Shown here piece by piece: positions 1-10,006 of a stretch of 22,881 nucleotides of DNA. How positions within the stretch are numbered: position 1 is the first letter of the stretch; each line of letters begins with the position of its first letter. The notes beneath the pieces were generated by a model. The model saw nothing but the letters and a program-made list of their open reading frames with translations. It searched no databases and was not told the DNA's origin. The position numbers and the translations under genes were made by a program. This DNA comes from Sphacelaria rigidula (Eukaryota; Phaeophyceae; Sphacelariales), in contig CAXNAA020000303.1 of assembly GCA_964200075.2 (NCBI GenBank), forward strand, positions 1-22,881, in the 5' to 3' direction.

Positions 1-113
1 TCATGATCATGCATGCCATAGTCATAAGGCCATTATACCGGGGGGGGGGGGGGCGTACTCATTTGTTGCTTGCCTTAGTCGTTTGACCATTGACCACGCA
101 TCCCTTTCGAGAC
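1..113 (+). repeat. G-tract dispersed repeat, copy pair 1
   Basis: Two related units, tcatgatcatgcatgcc... (1-39) and tactcatttgttgcttgcc... (56-113), are separated by a 14-G run. The same two-unit arrangement recurs at 1062-1168 with only scattered differences, so the pair was duplicated as a block. Confidence 0.75.
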
Positions 114-1043
114 ATGGTTGGCGGTTAGCGAGAGTCATGCAAGACTTACAAAACTATCCCGTAGTCATGCGGTGGCATGTTGCCATGGTCAAGGGAGCAA
201 GATGCATGTTTTTATTCATATACTGTTCTCTCGTGTTTGCTGATCCCCCTCGTTACAGGCATGGCCATATTTACAGCTGGCGCGACTACTGCTGTCGATT
301 TTGCTGTACTATACAGTACTGGAACAATAAAGTGCCGCTGGCCGTGGCTTACGCACGAATAAATGTGACGCGCAGTACATAAGTCGCAGGGCCTAACCTA
401 CGAAAGCGTTGTCTCCACCGAACAAAACTACTCCGGATCTCCTCATCCTTCCCCCCCCCGCCCTTCAGAAAGCTTGTCCGTTCAGCGTCCCATGGGGAAC
501 CTGAGCGGTGAAGAGGCTGCTGAAACGAGCGAAAAAGGCGAACCAACTCTCGGGCTTGTCGGTCATTGTAAAGTAGTACAGCGAGGGTCCCGCCACAGTG
601 CGGTCAAAATCACTTTGCCGCAGGTCCGATCCGCTACGCTAATACCAAGTAATCGCACTAGAGCATAACAACATAGTGCGGGGTCCCACCGTAGTGCGGT
701 CATGCCGGGCTGGCGACCCGACCGCACTAAGCGGGGATTCGCACCGTGCGCATGAGTATGACAACTGCTATCGTCTCCTTCTTTGCTCTCCAACTGAAAA
801 GCGTTCTCTACTGTATCGGTCTCGGTCGATACCATCTTCTTTATCCTCTCCGATGTTGTTGCACACGTCGAACGCTAGGAACACCGTCAGTATCAGGCAC
901 ACCGCAAAGATTACCGATATTCCCGCTTGTTCATCTTCTTCTGGTAGTCGGTCCCACCGATATTCCACCTGAAAATTGACCCCATTATCCTCCACTGCCG
1001 AGTCTCCAGTGGGTACATCTGGATAACACACGAGAGAGGCCAG
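114..1043. other. No gene recognised
   Basis: Short open frames overlap on both strands and none shows splice context or a known motif. The only structure seen is the TAGTGCGGTC hairpin near 690. Confidence 0.6.
692..729. repeat. 10-bp hairpin of a TAGTGCGGTC element
   Basis: TAGTGCGGTC (692-701) pairs with GACCGCACTA (720-729) around an 18-nt loop. A related GTCCCGCCACAGTGCGGTC lies at 587-605, so the word is repeated locally. Confidence 0.6.
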
Positions 1044-1402
1044 GGGGGGAGAGGGGGTGTACTCATGATCATGCATGCCCTAGTCATAAGACCATTGCCG
1101 GGCGTATTCATTTGTTGCTTGCCTTAGTCGTTCAACCATTGACCACGCATCCCTTTCGAGACGGAGCAAGGGGGGAGAGGGGGGGGGGGGGGGGGAGCTC
1201 ATTTGTGGTTCGCCTTAGTCTGTACACCATTTCCGACGCATCGATTTTGAGGCAGATCACACTCCNNNNNNNNNNTGTGTCGTTGCGCGGCGTGTTGTCT
1301 CGGGGCTACCGGTGGTGGGGGGGGGTGGGGGGGGGGGGGTACTCATATGTTGCTTGCCTTAGTCGTTCAACCATTGACCACGCATCCATTTCGAGACAGA
1401 GC
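1044..1402 (+). repeat. G-tract dispersed repeat, cluster of four units
   Basis: Units lie at about 1057-1097, 1102-1168, 1196-1260 and 1340-1402, most of them directly after a G run (1179-1195; 1317-1339). Shared core words are GCCTTAGTC, CCATTGACCACGCATCC and TTTCGAGAC. The third unit is the most diverged and is followed by an assembly gap. Confidence 0.75.
1266..1275. other. Assembly gap (10 N)
   Basis: Ten Ns follow a diverged copy of the G-tract repeat. The real gap size is unknown. Confidence 0.99.
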
Positions 1403-4400
1403 ACCGTTCCCAACCCTGATAGAGACACCTCCAACATTTCGGTTCCCATTCTTTCTCTTCTATATATGACACAAAAAACCTTTCACGTATCTTATCCCCG
1501 TCCTGTTTCGCCTTGTGTGGGCACCACCCATCTCCTAGTACAGCCATCGTTTTCTCCCTGCTCTCTAATGCATCAAATGATTTTATGCCACCTTCGTTCA
1601 CGTCCCGCATTTTCCCCTCTACCACGTCCCGTTTCTCCCCTTGGGAAGGGCGCGCGGGGGGGGGGGGTCACAGTGTACTGGTCGGACAAAAGAAGACGGC
1701 GACCGAGGTTTCAAAATCGAAAACTGGCTCGAAGTACGGTGCAGGGTATTCGAAGACAACAAAATATTGAAACATTAAGTTGCTGGGAAAAGAAAGAAAT
1801 GTGTTCGAGTCATCGAGATCTTTTCCATCGGTGGAAAACTAAGAGAGCGAGAGGACAACTCAACGGAAGATGACAGTGGAAAGCTAACAGTGTGAACGGA
1901 CGACTCCATGGAAGATGACAGGGTGATCTTTTCTCGGGTATCCACGACGGGGATGCAAACAAGAGCCTGCATTCTGATTTCTCCTCTTTCGAAGGTCGAG
2001 GTTTTTCGAGTTTTTTAAAAACTTTTTCACCGTTTTTCGGAGGTCCCAGTTTTTTCCGGGAAACATCGATCCAATCGTACACCCGTGAAACGATGAAGAA
2101 AAAGAAGAAAAAAAAAACGTTCATCCAAAGCTGCGTAATGACCCATAGCACAGTTGTGCAAAAATTCAGAGTCTAACCCCTTAAAACGGTGTGAAGTTTT
2201 TTGCTTTTGTGCGATAAACTTTGACATGCCGCGGCGAAACCGCAATCTACTTGATTTTAGTACCAAAACGGCATTTTTGGATCTTCTTTGACGTGAACAT
2301 GAAAATTGAAGCATCAGTTGATCGAGTTTTGCGACGAAATTTTGTGGGGCCCATCCTTGGGTTTTGCAACGACAGCTCGTTCACGAACAAATGGGAAAAA
2401 AAATGTATCGTAGTACCGGTTTTCCCGGGGTCACAGAATGGAGACTACTTCGAAAATCGAATTGGATCCCGTCGGACCCTCGAAAAACGGTGAAAAACGC
2501 AAGAAGCAAAAAAAAAATCGGTTATAGAACGTTTCGGGATGATACTTAACATTTTTGTGCAAAGTTTCAGGATCTAACTTATGATAACGGCACGAAGGTT
2601 TGCGCGTTCGTGGAGGAGGTGGGCTTGGAAGATGCAACTCCTAACTACTTGGTTCAGGTATGGAAATGTCTGTTGGGGTGAATTTTACGTCAAGGCAAGA
2701 ACAACTGTATGAAGTTTTCGAGTTTCTCCGCCAAACTTTGTACATGTGTTTCTTGGACTATCCCGGGACGCATCGTTTCATCATATTTCTTTTAGAGCAT
2801 TCTGTACCAACTTTTGGGGGTCTTCATACGGGGACCCCCGGAAGCCGATAGAGAACGGAAAAAGCATGAAATATTGTCAAAAATACAATTTTTCCGCTTG
2901 GAGCACCAATACCTACGGAACTGCCAAGTTTGAGGGCGATCGGATCTTTTCTACAGCAGATATAGGGGACACCGTCACGAGGCTTCCTTGGTCTTTCGTG
3001 CGTATCATTGGTGGAAAATAGACGACGCCAACATCTGACATCACCGAAACATCACGGTTTGGGGTATAACTCGACCCCCCTGGTAACCGTTTCAAAATAT
3101 GTTTTTTTCGTTATATTTCCGAGCCGATGACAGTTACAACGATTTTAAGCACGAAGAGATTGGGTGAAAATTGGGCTTAGAATTCGTAATTTCGATCTCG
3201 GAACAATTTGACGGGCGCTGATTGGTCAATATACATTTTCGCCCCTAGCGCTTCCACTTTGTCCTTACACGAAAATCTGGCTATGTCACGCTCTTCAGCT
3301 GTCCATGGCGGTCAGTATGATATAATGTATGCGACTATTGGGTAGGTATTGCCAAGGGCATTTGCTGATGACACAATTTTGGGTGATAAGCGTGAACCAG
3401 CCTGTAAGACCAAAAATGTTTTCGTGAGATTGAAAGTAGAGCATAGTGGGTTTTATCTTTCGCTTGAACTTGAGCATTTATTCGTTCTGTGTGTGCGTTC
3501 CTCTGCCTGTTAACACTGGCGTGTGCTGACAGCTACACGTCGACATCCTACTCAGGGATATCAAGGGCTTCAGTGGCAAGCTACTGTACTACAGAAAGCG
3601 TATCGAGCCTCGTGGAGAGTCATCTCGGAACTAAAACGACTAATTCACTAATTGACCGCCTCTCACTCTCGATCGTATCCTCTACTCTCAATCTCACGAA
3701 AACAGTGTTGACCGCGCACATGATATTGATAGCCACAAGTTCCACGAGAGACCATACCAGCAGTGCGTGAAAATCGGGGCTCAAAGCACACCGCCTTGGG
3801 TGTTGTTGCTATTGACCAAGGTTTGCTTTCTTCTCAGTCGTCTCGCACCGCGAGAAATTCGACGTGCGCTTGGAAAAAAAAACACCCTGTTCCGACATCT
3901 ACAATACTAGCTGACCTAGCGAATGGACCTAGTTCCACACGCAAGTGCCATCATTGAGCAACCGTCACGAAGGGCCTAGGGTAACCACGCAGGTAATTCC
4001 GTACACTTACCAAAAACAACTCAGCTCTACATGAGACTCTTTGCCAGCAAGGCAGGCAAACACGCTGTTGAAATGAAAGCCAGGAATATGGCGGAATCTA
4101 GAGAAAAGTGTGGCTGTCGCGCACTCACATGTGGGTGTGGAGCGTATCCTGACTATTTCTCCAGCGGCGCAGATGAACGTAAGGACGAGCTTGTGCAGCC
4201 GATCCTTACCGCCCGCTTCTCTTACAGTAACCCACGGCACCATAAAGCGCTCGTGCGCGAATGCCATGGCCCTGAGCAAAGTAACAAGACGTTTCAAATT
4301 ATAGTACATGTTTTAAATTTAACGAACAGGAAAAAAAGTGTTCTACTTCGCGGAGTATCGACTGAGTGAAAAAAATGCGATTGAATCTCCAGGGATCGCT

Positions 4401-4939
4401 GGACCCCGTTTCCACGATAACCACCAGCAAGAACGTTCGTGTTGACCGTCATTCGTACGAGGGAATGCTGTGTTGCACAGACAAGCACATGGTTTATCTA
4501 CCATGCCAACTGAGCCGTTCATGAAAAGCCCCACTAGCATATGCCCTGTGAAATCCTGACTACTATCGAGCCTACGTTATTGGCAAGGAAGGTGCACGTG
4601 GATTCTGAATTCAGTCATCATCACTGCGACTCATTGTATATGCCCCGTCGTAAACAGCTAAATAGCTGCTCAGAGCAGTACAGTGCAGTACACCCTGCGC
4701 GCAAAAAAAACACCATACAGTAGGTGAACGGACACATACCGCTTTTTCAAGAAACGCAGTGAACAGTGGCAACAGTTCGCACGAGATCATCTGCTTCTGA
4801 TGATCGGGCTGTAGCCCAACTTTCTTAGGCTTGGCGTACAACCGGCAAGGGACGTGGAAAAATAGTACAAGAAAATAACGGACTACGTTTCTAGTCTCAC
4901 CACACCAACACGAACAGCGTTCCTAACGAGCCACTTCAC
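1403..4939. other. Repeat-rich region without a supported gene
   Basis: It holds a 12-G run (1656-1667), diverged repeats at 2.0-2.6 kb and a GGGGGTC/GACCCCC hairpin (2816-2839). Open frames of about 100 codons on both strands at 4007-4369 are within chance expectation and oppose each other. Confidence 0.55.
2021..2605. repeat. Diverged direct and inverted repeat copies
   Basis: 2156-2204 and 2557-2605 are diverged direct copies (GTGCAAA..TTCAG..TCTAAC then AACGG..GAAG). 2021-2048 and about 2473-2500 are inverted copies sharing CGAAAAACGGTGAAAAA. This nested layout suggests the remains of a repetitive element covering about 2.0-2.7 kb. Confidence 0.5.
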
Positions 4940-5767
4940 TCACACGGCCAACTCCTCCGTGCTCTTGTAGCTCCCCGGAAGGCCCGGGGTAAACGTGAGC
5001 GTTGCCGGTTGGCCGTAGCGTGGCAGGTGCGAGCGTCGCGCTTGATCCCACGGAGTGTTCCATCCCTGCTCATCGGCACAGCCCCGGAATAACGTGGAGA
5101 GGGAATTACGATGCACGTTATTGTGTAGGGAATAGATAAGCAAGGATTGGGTGGGCAGGGACTGATTCAACCGTTGGACGGCCAGGGTGGGGCACGTGGG
5201 GTCTTACAATCATATTTCAAGCGACGACGGTGTCGATTCAGCAGATGACCCACCCAGACGGTCAACGGGTTCACGTTAGTCTCGCCATTGAGCTATCTTG
5301 GCGTGCTGCGTAAACTTGTTCGCCACGTACAGCGCCCGCGCGTAAGCCGTGCGGCCATCCGGTTTGCCGTGAAACGCCACAGATCGATCCTAGTATATAT
5401 CGATTGCTGGGAATACGCAACAGACGAACTATTTTAGTTTAACAACTGGGAGCGAGGACTGGGAATCATGGAAAATTGGAATATACGGCGTATTATCATT
5501 GGGGACGGTATGGCATTCCCAAGCAGCAAAGAGTCGTTCAGCTACGTGTGCTAATGTTAGAACTCCCAGCTTTGACCTTCCGTCGGAGATACTAATTCGA
5601 AAGGCGGGCCTCGCGCCCGAACAGCGAAGTGAGCCTAGCAGGGAAAAAAACGTGGCCGTTATGTGCTGCTCAGGGGCAGTACGTGTACTTCTGAATCGTG
5701 TTGGGTATTTGCTACAGTTCAATGGAGCCGGGTGTGTGCGAGTTCGTTGAAAACCCATAGTTGACAC
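4940..5767 (-). pseudogene. Decayed coding region of unknown family
   Basis: Reading the minus strand, protein-like sequence runs for about 830 nt but switches frame twice and has in-frame stops. The first part (5767-5429) ends at a stop. The same frame passes a second stop at 5392-5390, then reads DRSVAFHGKPDGRTAYARAL from 5389 to a stop at 5278-5276. The next frame (about 5292-5170) contains ETNVNPLTVWVGHLLNRHRR. A third frame (5170-4940) contains LIYSLHNNVHRNSLSTLFRG and ends at TGA. I do not recognise the family. Balanced amino-acid use and G/C-ending codons make chance less likely. It could be an old transposon or integrated element, a dead gene, or exons of a live gene damaged by assembly errors. 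No partner genes are visible nearby. Confidence 0.4.
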
Positions 5768-5832
5768 GTACTACTTTCATCAAGCTTTATCGTACCCTGT
5801 CCTTACTTTGAATGAAGATTCGAAGGTTATGA

Positions 5833-6080
5833 TCTGTAGGGTACGGGTATGTCCGGTAGGGTATGTGAGATTCCCTGCAGAACTCACGGAATATGTCGGG
5901 TAGGATATGGGAGACTTACAGAACTCACAGAACTGTGGGGTAGGGTATAAGGGTTGCATAGAAAACCAAACTCGCAACCGGATATTTATACAGGGGTATA
6001 CCCGCGCCCCGGGTAAGAATAAACGTTGTCACAGAACTGTCGGGAACCGCGACTACCCGGGAAAATACCCCGGGTATACA
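5833..6080 (+). repeat. GGGTA-rich repeat, copy A
   Basis: Recurring words are GGGTAGGGTAT, GGGAGACTTACAGAACT and ACAGAACTGTCGGG, with the 5' half made of two or three internal copies. Related sequence occurs at 6471-6575 in the same orientation and 7268-7425 inverted. Confidence 0.65.
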
Positions 6081-6180
6081 AATAACCGTATCCTACAAAA
6101 CACAACCTTGGACGCGACCACCATCAACGTCGATGACCTGCGCCTTGCTACTTGATCCTCCTGGTGAAGCAGGTGAACCG

Positions 6181-6213
6181 CCCCCACTCGAGCACACCGC
6201 TCGAGTCTGGGGG
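6181..6213. repeat. Strong GC hairpin
   Basis: CCCCCACTCGAG (6181-6192) pairs with CTCGAGTCTGGGGG (6200-6213) with a two-base bulge and a 7-nt loop. No gene end is identified beside it, so its role is unknown. Confidence 0.6.
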
Positions 6214-6470
6214 TGATCCATCTTGACGGTCCGCATTGCTGCTCATAATTCGTGTTCCACTCAACGGTACGTCGTAACCCGTCCGTGTACGAATTTACAT
6301 TTTTGTGGGTGTGTGGTGTTGAGCGAAGGAGGGGAGTTCGACTGAGGGGAGTTCGGGGTGCAAGTTGAGGTTATCAGATTTTGTCGAGATTTAACCTACA
6401 TCCATACCTCCACGGGATATATACTTTTGCTCGCACCTGCATCTGGTATATCCACAAGGGATATCCTAAA

Positions 6471-6575
6471 CCCGGGGATGGGTATGGAGGGCTTACAGAA
6501 CTTACAGATCTGTCGGGTAGGAGTATGAAAGTCTTCAAGGGTGTATTGGGTAGGGTAAATACCCGAGTATTTATT
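6471..6575 (+). repeat. GGGTA-rich repeat, copy B
   Basis: It contains GGGTATGGAGGGCTTACAGA, ACTTACAGATCTGTCGGGTA and GGGTAGGGTAAATACCCG, matching copy A. Confidence 0.62.
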
Positions 6576-7267
6576 CTCCCAAACTTTTAGGGCTGTGAAC
6601 TGAACCAGTTGATAATGTCAATCAAACTGTAACTTGAGTTAAACTGTAACGGGCGACGAGGGCGCCAGTTTATCAAGTTTACTTGGGGTTTGCCGTTATC
6701 GAATATTTTTATGCCAATTTTAGTGTAGTGAGACTATAAGAAAGGTGCTTATACTACTATTTACAATTTGACTGCACAAATGAGGCCTGCACTGTGCAGA
6801 GGAACATGGGGTATTCATTGAGACGCAGGGCGGTTCGAAGGCGTCGGCGGAATTTTTTCCCGTCGATAGTGCGTTAAGCAGCGATGCACAGCTCCATGCT
6901 CCGTCTTTCCGTGTTTTGGTCGACTTGTGAAGCATGGATAGATCTGGCGTTCTGTGGTAGTACCGTTGCACCTGAAAAACGGGTTTGCCCTGAGCCAGTC
7001 ACAAGTTGACTACTTCACGTGTTCTCTGCTTTTTTTTGTCTCGTCTGTTTCGTTAGTAGCGGTTCGTGGTTCTGCAGCTTTCTATTCTTCCGACGTAGCG
7101 TGTAGCTCGACGGCTGGTCTGTCGAAAGAGTAAAATGAAGAAAGACGGCGGGATGTGTGATTCGGAACTGCCGAGCGCCAAACCCCATTTGCGAATTGTC
7201 CATTGCCATTTGCATTAGGAGCACTTTGAACATGATCCAGGCAGCACATGATTACTCTCAAAGAACT
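6576..7267. other. Segment between inverted GGGTA repeats; weak minus-strand ORFs only
   Basis: Two minus-strand open frames lie at 7233-7015 and 6971-6720. The second begins right after an acceptor-like cccgtttttcag and contains several Cys. Neither matches a family I know, and no donors link them. Confidence 0.4.
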
Positions 7268-7425
7268 ACCCGATTACCGGTGCGGTTTTCTGTAAGCCTC
7301 CCATACCGTACCCGACAAGTTCTGTATTTTCTGTAAGACTGTCAAACCGGTACCCGGCAGTTGTGTAACTTGTGTAAGGAATCCCATACCCTACAGAACA
7401 TACCCGTTTACTATTTATACAGAAC
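7268..7425 (-). repeat. GGGTA-rich repeat, inverted copy C
   Basis: Read on the minus strand it gives TGTAGGGTATGGGATTCCTT, CAGAACTTGTCGGGTACGG and TATGGGAGGCTTACAGAAA, the same words as copies A and B. With copy B it flanks about 690 bp as an inverted pair. Confidence 0.62.
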
Positions 7426-7760
7426 ACACCGTTGCAAAGTTTAGCCGTCACCATGCTCCTGTTGTGAAATGCAAGTCACAAGTAGAGTGAAACATAAGTG
7501 CAAGCGCTGCTTCGGTTTTTCATGTGCGCAGTAGTACAAGACAGTACAAAAATATAGCGAATCAAACACATGAGAAGAGCTACACTGTATTATTGTGCTG
7601 TACTGTCTGTTGTGTGGTACATCTGTAAACAAAATACGCTAGCGTGTTACTCTTGTGCTACAACAACATACGATTCAAAGCAAAAATATGCGAAAACTCA
7701 GCATTTTCGATTTCAGCAGCACGCTGCGGCACTGACACTGGAGGCACATGCTTTTCTCAC

Positions 7761-7889
7761 CTCACCATCAACACCACCCCCGCTCTGTCTTGTAGTATAT
7801 TCCATCGAAATAATATCGCCGACTCCGAACTCTGCAAGTACTGTTGTTGCGCCGACCATAATCATCACCACTAGCCGCTTCAGGAACAT
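7761..7889 (-). CDS. Candidate first exon with signal-peptide-like N-terminus
   Basis: On the minus strand the ATG at 7889-7887 follows an in-frame TAA 18 nt upstream. It opens MFLKRLVVMIMVGATTVLAE, a basic start then a hydrophobic core ending Val-Leu-Ala, much like a secretory signal. It continues through GVGDIISMEYTTRQSGGGVD to two overlapping donors: gtgaga after 7761 (phase 0) or gtgagg after 7766 (phase 1). With the second donor, the acceptor tttacag just before 7630 would give a further run of about 60 open codons down to 7441. That run includes dispersed CTGTACTG-type repeat sequence, which argues against it. No family is recognised. Confidence 0.22.
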
Positions 7890-8360
7890 ATTTTCATTAA
7901 TCCTTTACTAGATACGGTCCCGTCAAAGAAAGATATGCAGGGTGCAAAAAGTGACGACAGTGCTGATGCAATGGCGTACACCAGGCATATCACTGCCAAA
8001 CTTTCCACACTCTTCTTTTGCAGGAGAACTCCAATGGAGTGGCTACCTTTGTAACTCTACAGCACAGTACAGCACAAGTGTTATGGTACACCATCATTGT
8101 CGGTTCCTATCACGTTGAATAACACACTTTTAGAATTTTGAGAATTCTCGAATTTTCTTCTAGAAAAATATATTAAGAGATGGCTGTCGTTTCGAAAATC
8201 ACCATTTTTCAGACTGAATTCATTGTAATCGAGTGTGTTAGACACATCTACATCACATCTACATCGCATATACAATAAATTCTGTATAAAACCTTGTGCG
8301 TTGACAGCATAGGCAAATACTACGTGGATATTTTTCAGTGTTTGTAATTCTTCGATCTTG

Positions 8361-8507
8361 ATGACCGCGGGTCTGAATATTGGGCGAGTAATATCAGCTA
8401 GTGAAGGAGGGACGGACGGACAGTCCAGCATACAGTCAACGGGTGCGGTACTGCTCGGCCCGGAGGAGGATCTATTTCGAGAGCCCCACATAAGCCCTGA
8501 TTTTCTG
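8361..8507 (+). CDS. Candidate exon ending at a consensus donor
   Basis: There are 49 codons from ATG 8361 (MTAGLNIGRVISASEGGTDG onward, ending HISPDFL) up to the consensus donor gtgagtat at 8508, phase 0. An acceptor (tatttttcag, ending 8338) precedes it, so it could also be internal. The minus strand is open here too (8491-8081), so strand is uncertain. A partner exon is suggested at 8674-8772. No family is recognised. Confidence 0.18.
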
Positions 8508-8673
8508 GTGAGTATGCGCGGAAAAAAAGGTGAAGTACGTAGCGAAAGTACGGGATAAATCCCAAATCAACTCACTGCCGTGCTCATTCTCATCACCATC
8601 ATCACGAGCTATCTGTATGTCTATCTTTCTCAAGAAAGTATGTTAGAATCATTCTTCCTGTCCTGCACTGCAG

Positions 8674-8772
8674 AGATCAGCAGGAGCTTTTCTTATCTTT
8701 GCCTACTTCAATGCCAGCTGCACTACTGTTGTGATGGGTTTTGCGCTCTGCAGCGCGCTGCCCTTCGTGTGA
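8674..8772 (+). CDS. Candidate hydrophobic exon after a good acceptor
   Basis: A pyrimidine-rich acceptor (gtcctgcactgcag) opens 32 codons read in phase 0. These contain AGAFLIFAYFNASCTTVVMG and then FALCSALPFV before TGA at 8770. The stretch would form one membrane helix and loosely resembles the 'FLI-F-A-G-LP' helix of ABCA transporters, but no ATPase motif occurs anywhere nearby. Joined to 8361-8507 by a 166-nt intron it would make an 81-residue protein. A chance reading is quite possible. Confidence 0.15.
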   Translation, partial: RSAGAFLIFAYFNASCTTVVMGFALCSALPFV

Positions 8773-9949
8773 TCGCCAGCAAGAAATGTAGGAATACGAT
8801 CAATCTGGAATAATCTCAGTTTTTGACGTCGGACAACTTCAATTGTGCTCTGTCTGTGCTGTCTGTACTATACTGCACTGTTGTAACGAACTGTTTGTAC
8901 TCGGCTTTCGACTGAACTGTCGAGGTAACGGTGTCGCGCCTGTTTCGAGCAAAAAGCAGACATACGCCGCCCGTCACATCTCCCAACCGAAGGACGTTCT
9001 GCAGTGTGGTAGCCTAACATAGTCTTCATAGTGCGAAATCAGTTGAGTTTCCCCTCTCCGACGTGAACCAGCTCCGACGTAACCCAGCTTCCCATCCTGC
9101 TGGGTTCGTGCTGAAGGAACGAGTTCAGAGATACTCTCTCAGATTTGATCGCAAACATGTACTCGAACGAAAGATATATTTCCCATTTTTTTCTTCCCAG
9201 CCTCGGGTATCAGCTCTGCGGCGAGTGATGAGTGATGAGAGGCCGGCTGGTTACGCACATTCCTTCTGCTGCTACAGCTGTACTGTTGTACTGACTTTGA
9301 TATACTTTAGTGTTGCTACGAACAGAGCTAGCTTAGACGATGCGGTCTTGCGCTTACCTTCACCTACGTTGCGGGAAGTACTTGCCTACTTACCCCGATT
9401 AATTTCGTTTCGCCGAGATTGATAACGCCTCCGTATCACGCCGACGCGTTGATAACATCACATAACATCGACTGTCTATACTGGACTATACTGGTGCACT
9501 GGGCTGTATTGCTGTTTGTAGCCTTCCTCGGAACGCGGTATCCTCCCGGATATACATTGCAAGTAAGCACGATACGAGTTTTTCATGCAGTATGTGGCGG
9601 CTCGACGTTTCTGTTCGATTGTGGAAATTGTCGTACAATGTTCGGCAGGCAGTTACCATCGCAGCCCCCCCCGTCAACGCGTGCTTGCTTCAAGTCTCGA
9701 CTCTCTCTGCTTTTGTCCTATATCCTGCACATCTCCGAATCTGCAGATCGCTAATTCTTCTTTTGTCTTGCTTTCCGTTGTTCGCTCAACCGCTCGTTTT
9801 TTTTCGGTTGTGGGGGGGGGGGGGTACGACGACAGTAATATTTACATATAACAACACTGGCGAACGGCGCGTAAGAGACAGGTGTTCACGCGAGGGCTCA
9901 CAAGGAAGGGAAAGGGAAGGCGGCGAAATAAACGAAGGAAAAATACCAT
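8773..9949. promoter_or_regulatory. Upstream region of the C2 gene; promoter not pinpointed
   Basis: The region contains a hairpin AACCCAGC/GCTGGGTT (9081-9106), a 13-G run (9812-9824), an AT-rich patch near 9838-9850 and a purine-rich stretch (about 9890-9945) that probably forms the 5' UTR. No clear TATA box or start site can be assigned. Open frames at 9063-9754 have no recognisable motif. Confidence 0.3.
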
Positions 9950-10006
9950 ATGGCGAACTTACTCTTCATCACCGCCAAAGAGGCTAAGGACCTCAAGAAA
10001 GTTCAG
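9950..10006 (+). CDS. Exon 1 of C2 gene (residues 1-19)
   Basis: It encodes the start of the C2 domain, MANLLFITAKEAKDLKKVQ. The ATG at 9950 is the first Met after an in-frame stop at 9929-9931, within a purine-rich presumed 5' UTR. The exon ends in phase 0 at the donor gtaagc (10007). The residue pattern (hydrophobic strand, then Ala-Lys-Asp-Leu) is the usual first strand and loop 1 of C2 domains. Transcription start and promoter were not identified. Confidence 0.87.

Noticed and set aside
1112-1873. 253-codon + strand ORF
   Set aside because: It crosses the N gap, several dispersed-repeat units and G homopolymers; its length comes from low-complexity sequence.
2571-2657. 29 open codons between an acceptor-like and a donor-like site
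   Set aside because: The start of the stretch is a diverged copy of 2156-2204, so it looks like part of a repeat, and 29 open codons are common by chance.
3489-3770. 93-codon ORF with a hydrophobic N-terminus
   Set aside because: It begins with GTG, has no in-frame ATG near the start, and is Ser/Thr-rich without motifs.
4007-4369. Opposed ORFs of 100 and 112 codons with donor- and acceptor-like sites on both strands
   Set aside because: ORFs of this size are expected by chance in 23 kb, both strands are equally open, and no motif is recognised.
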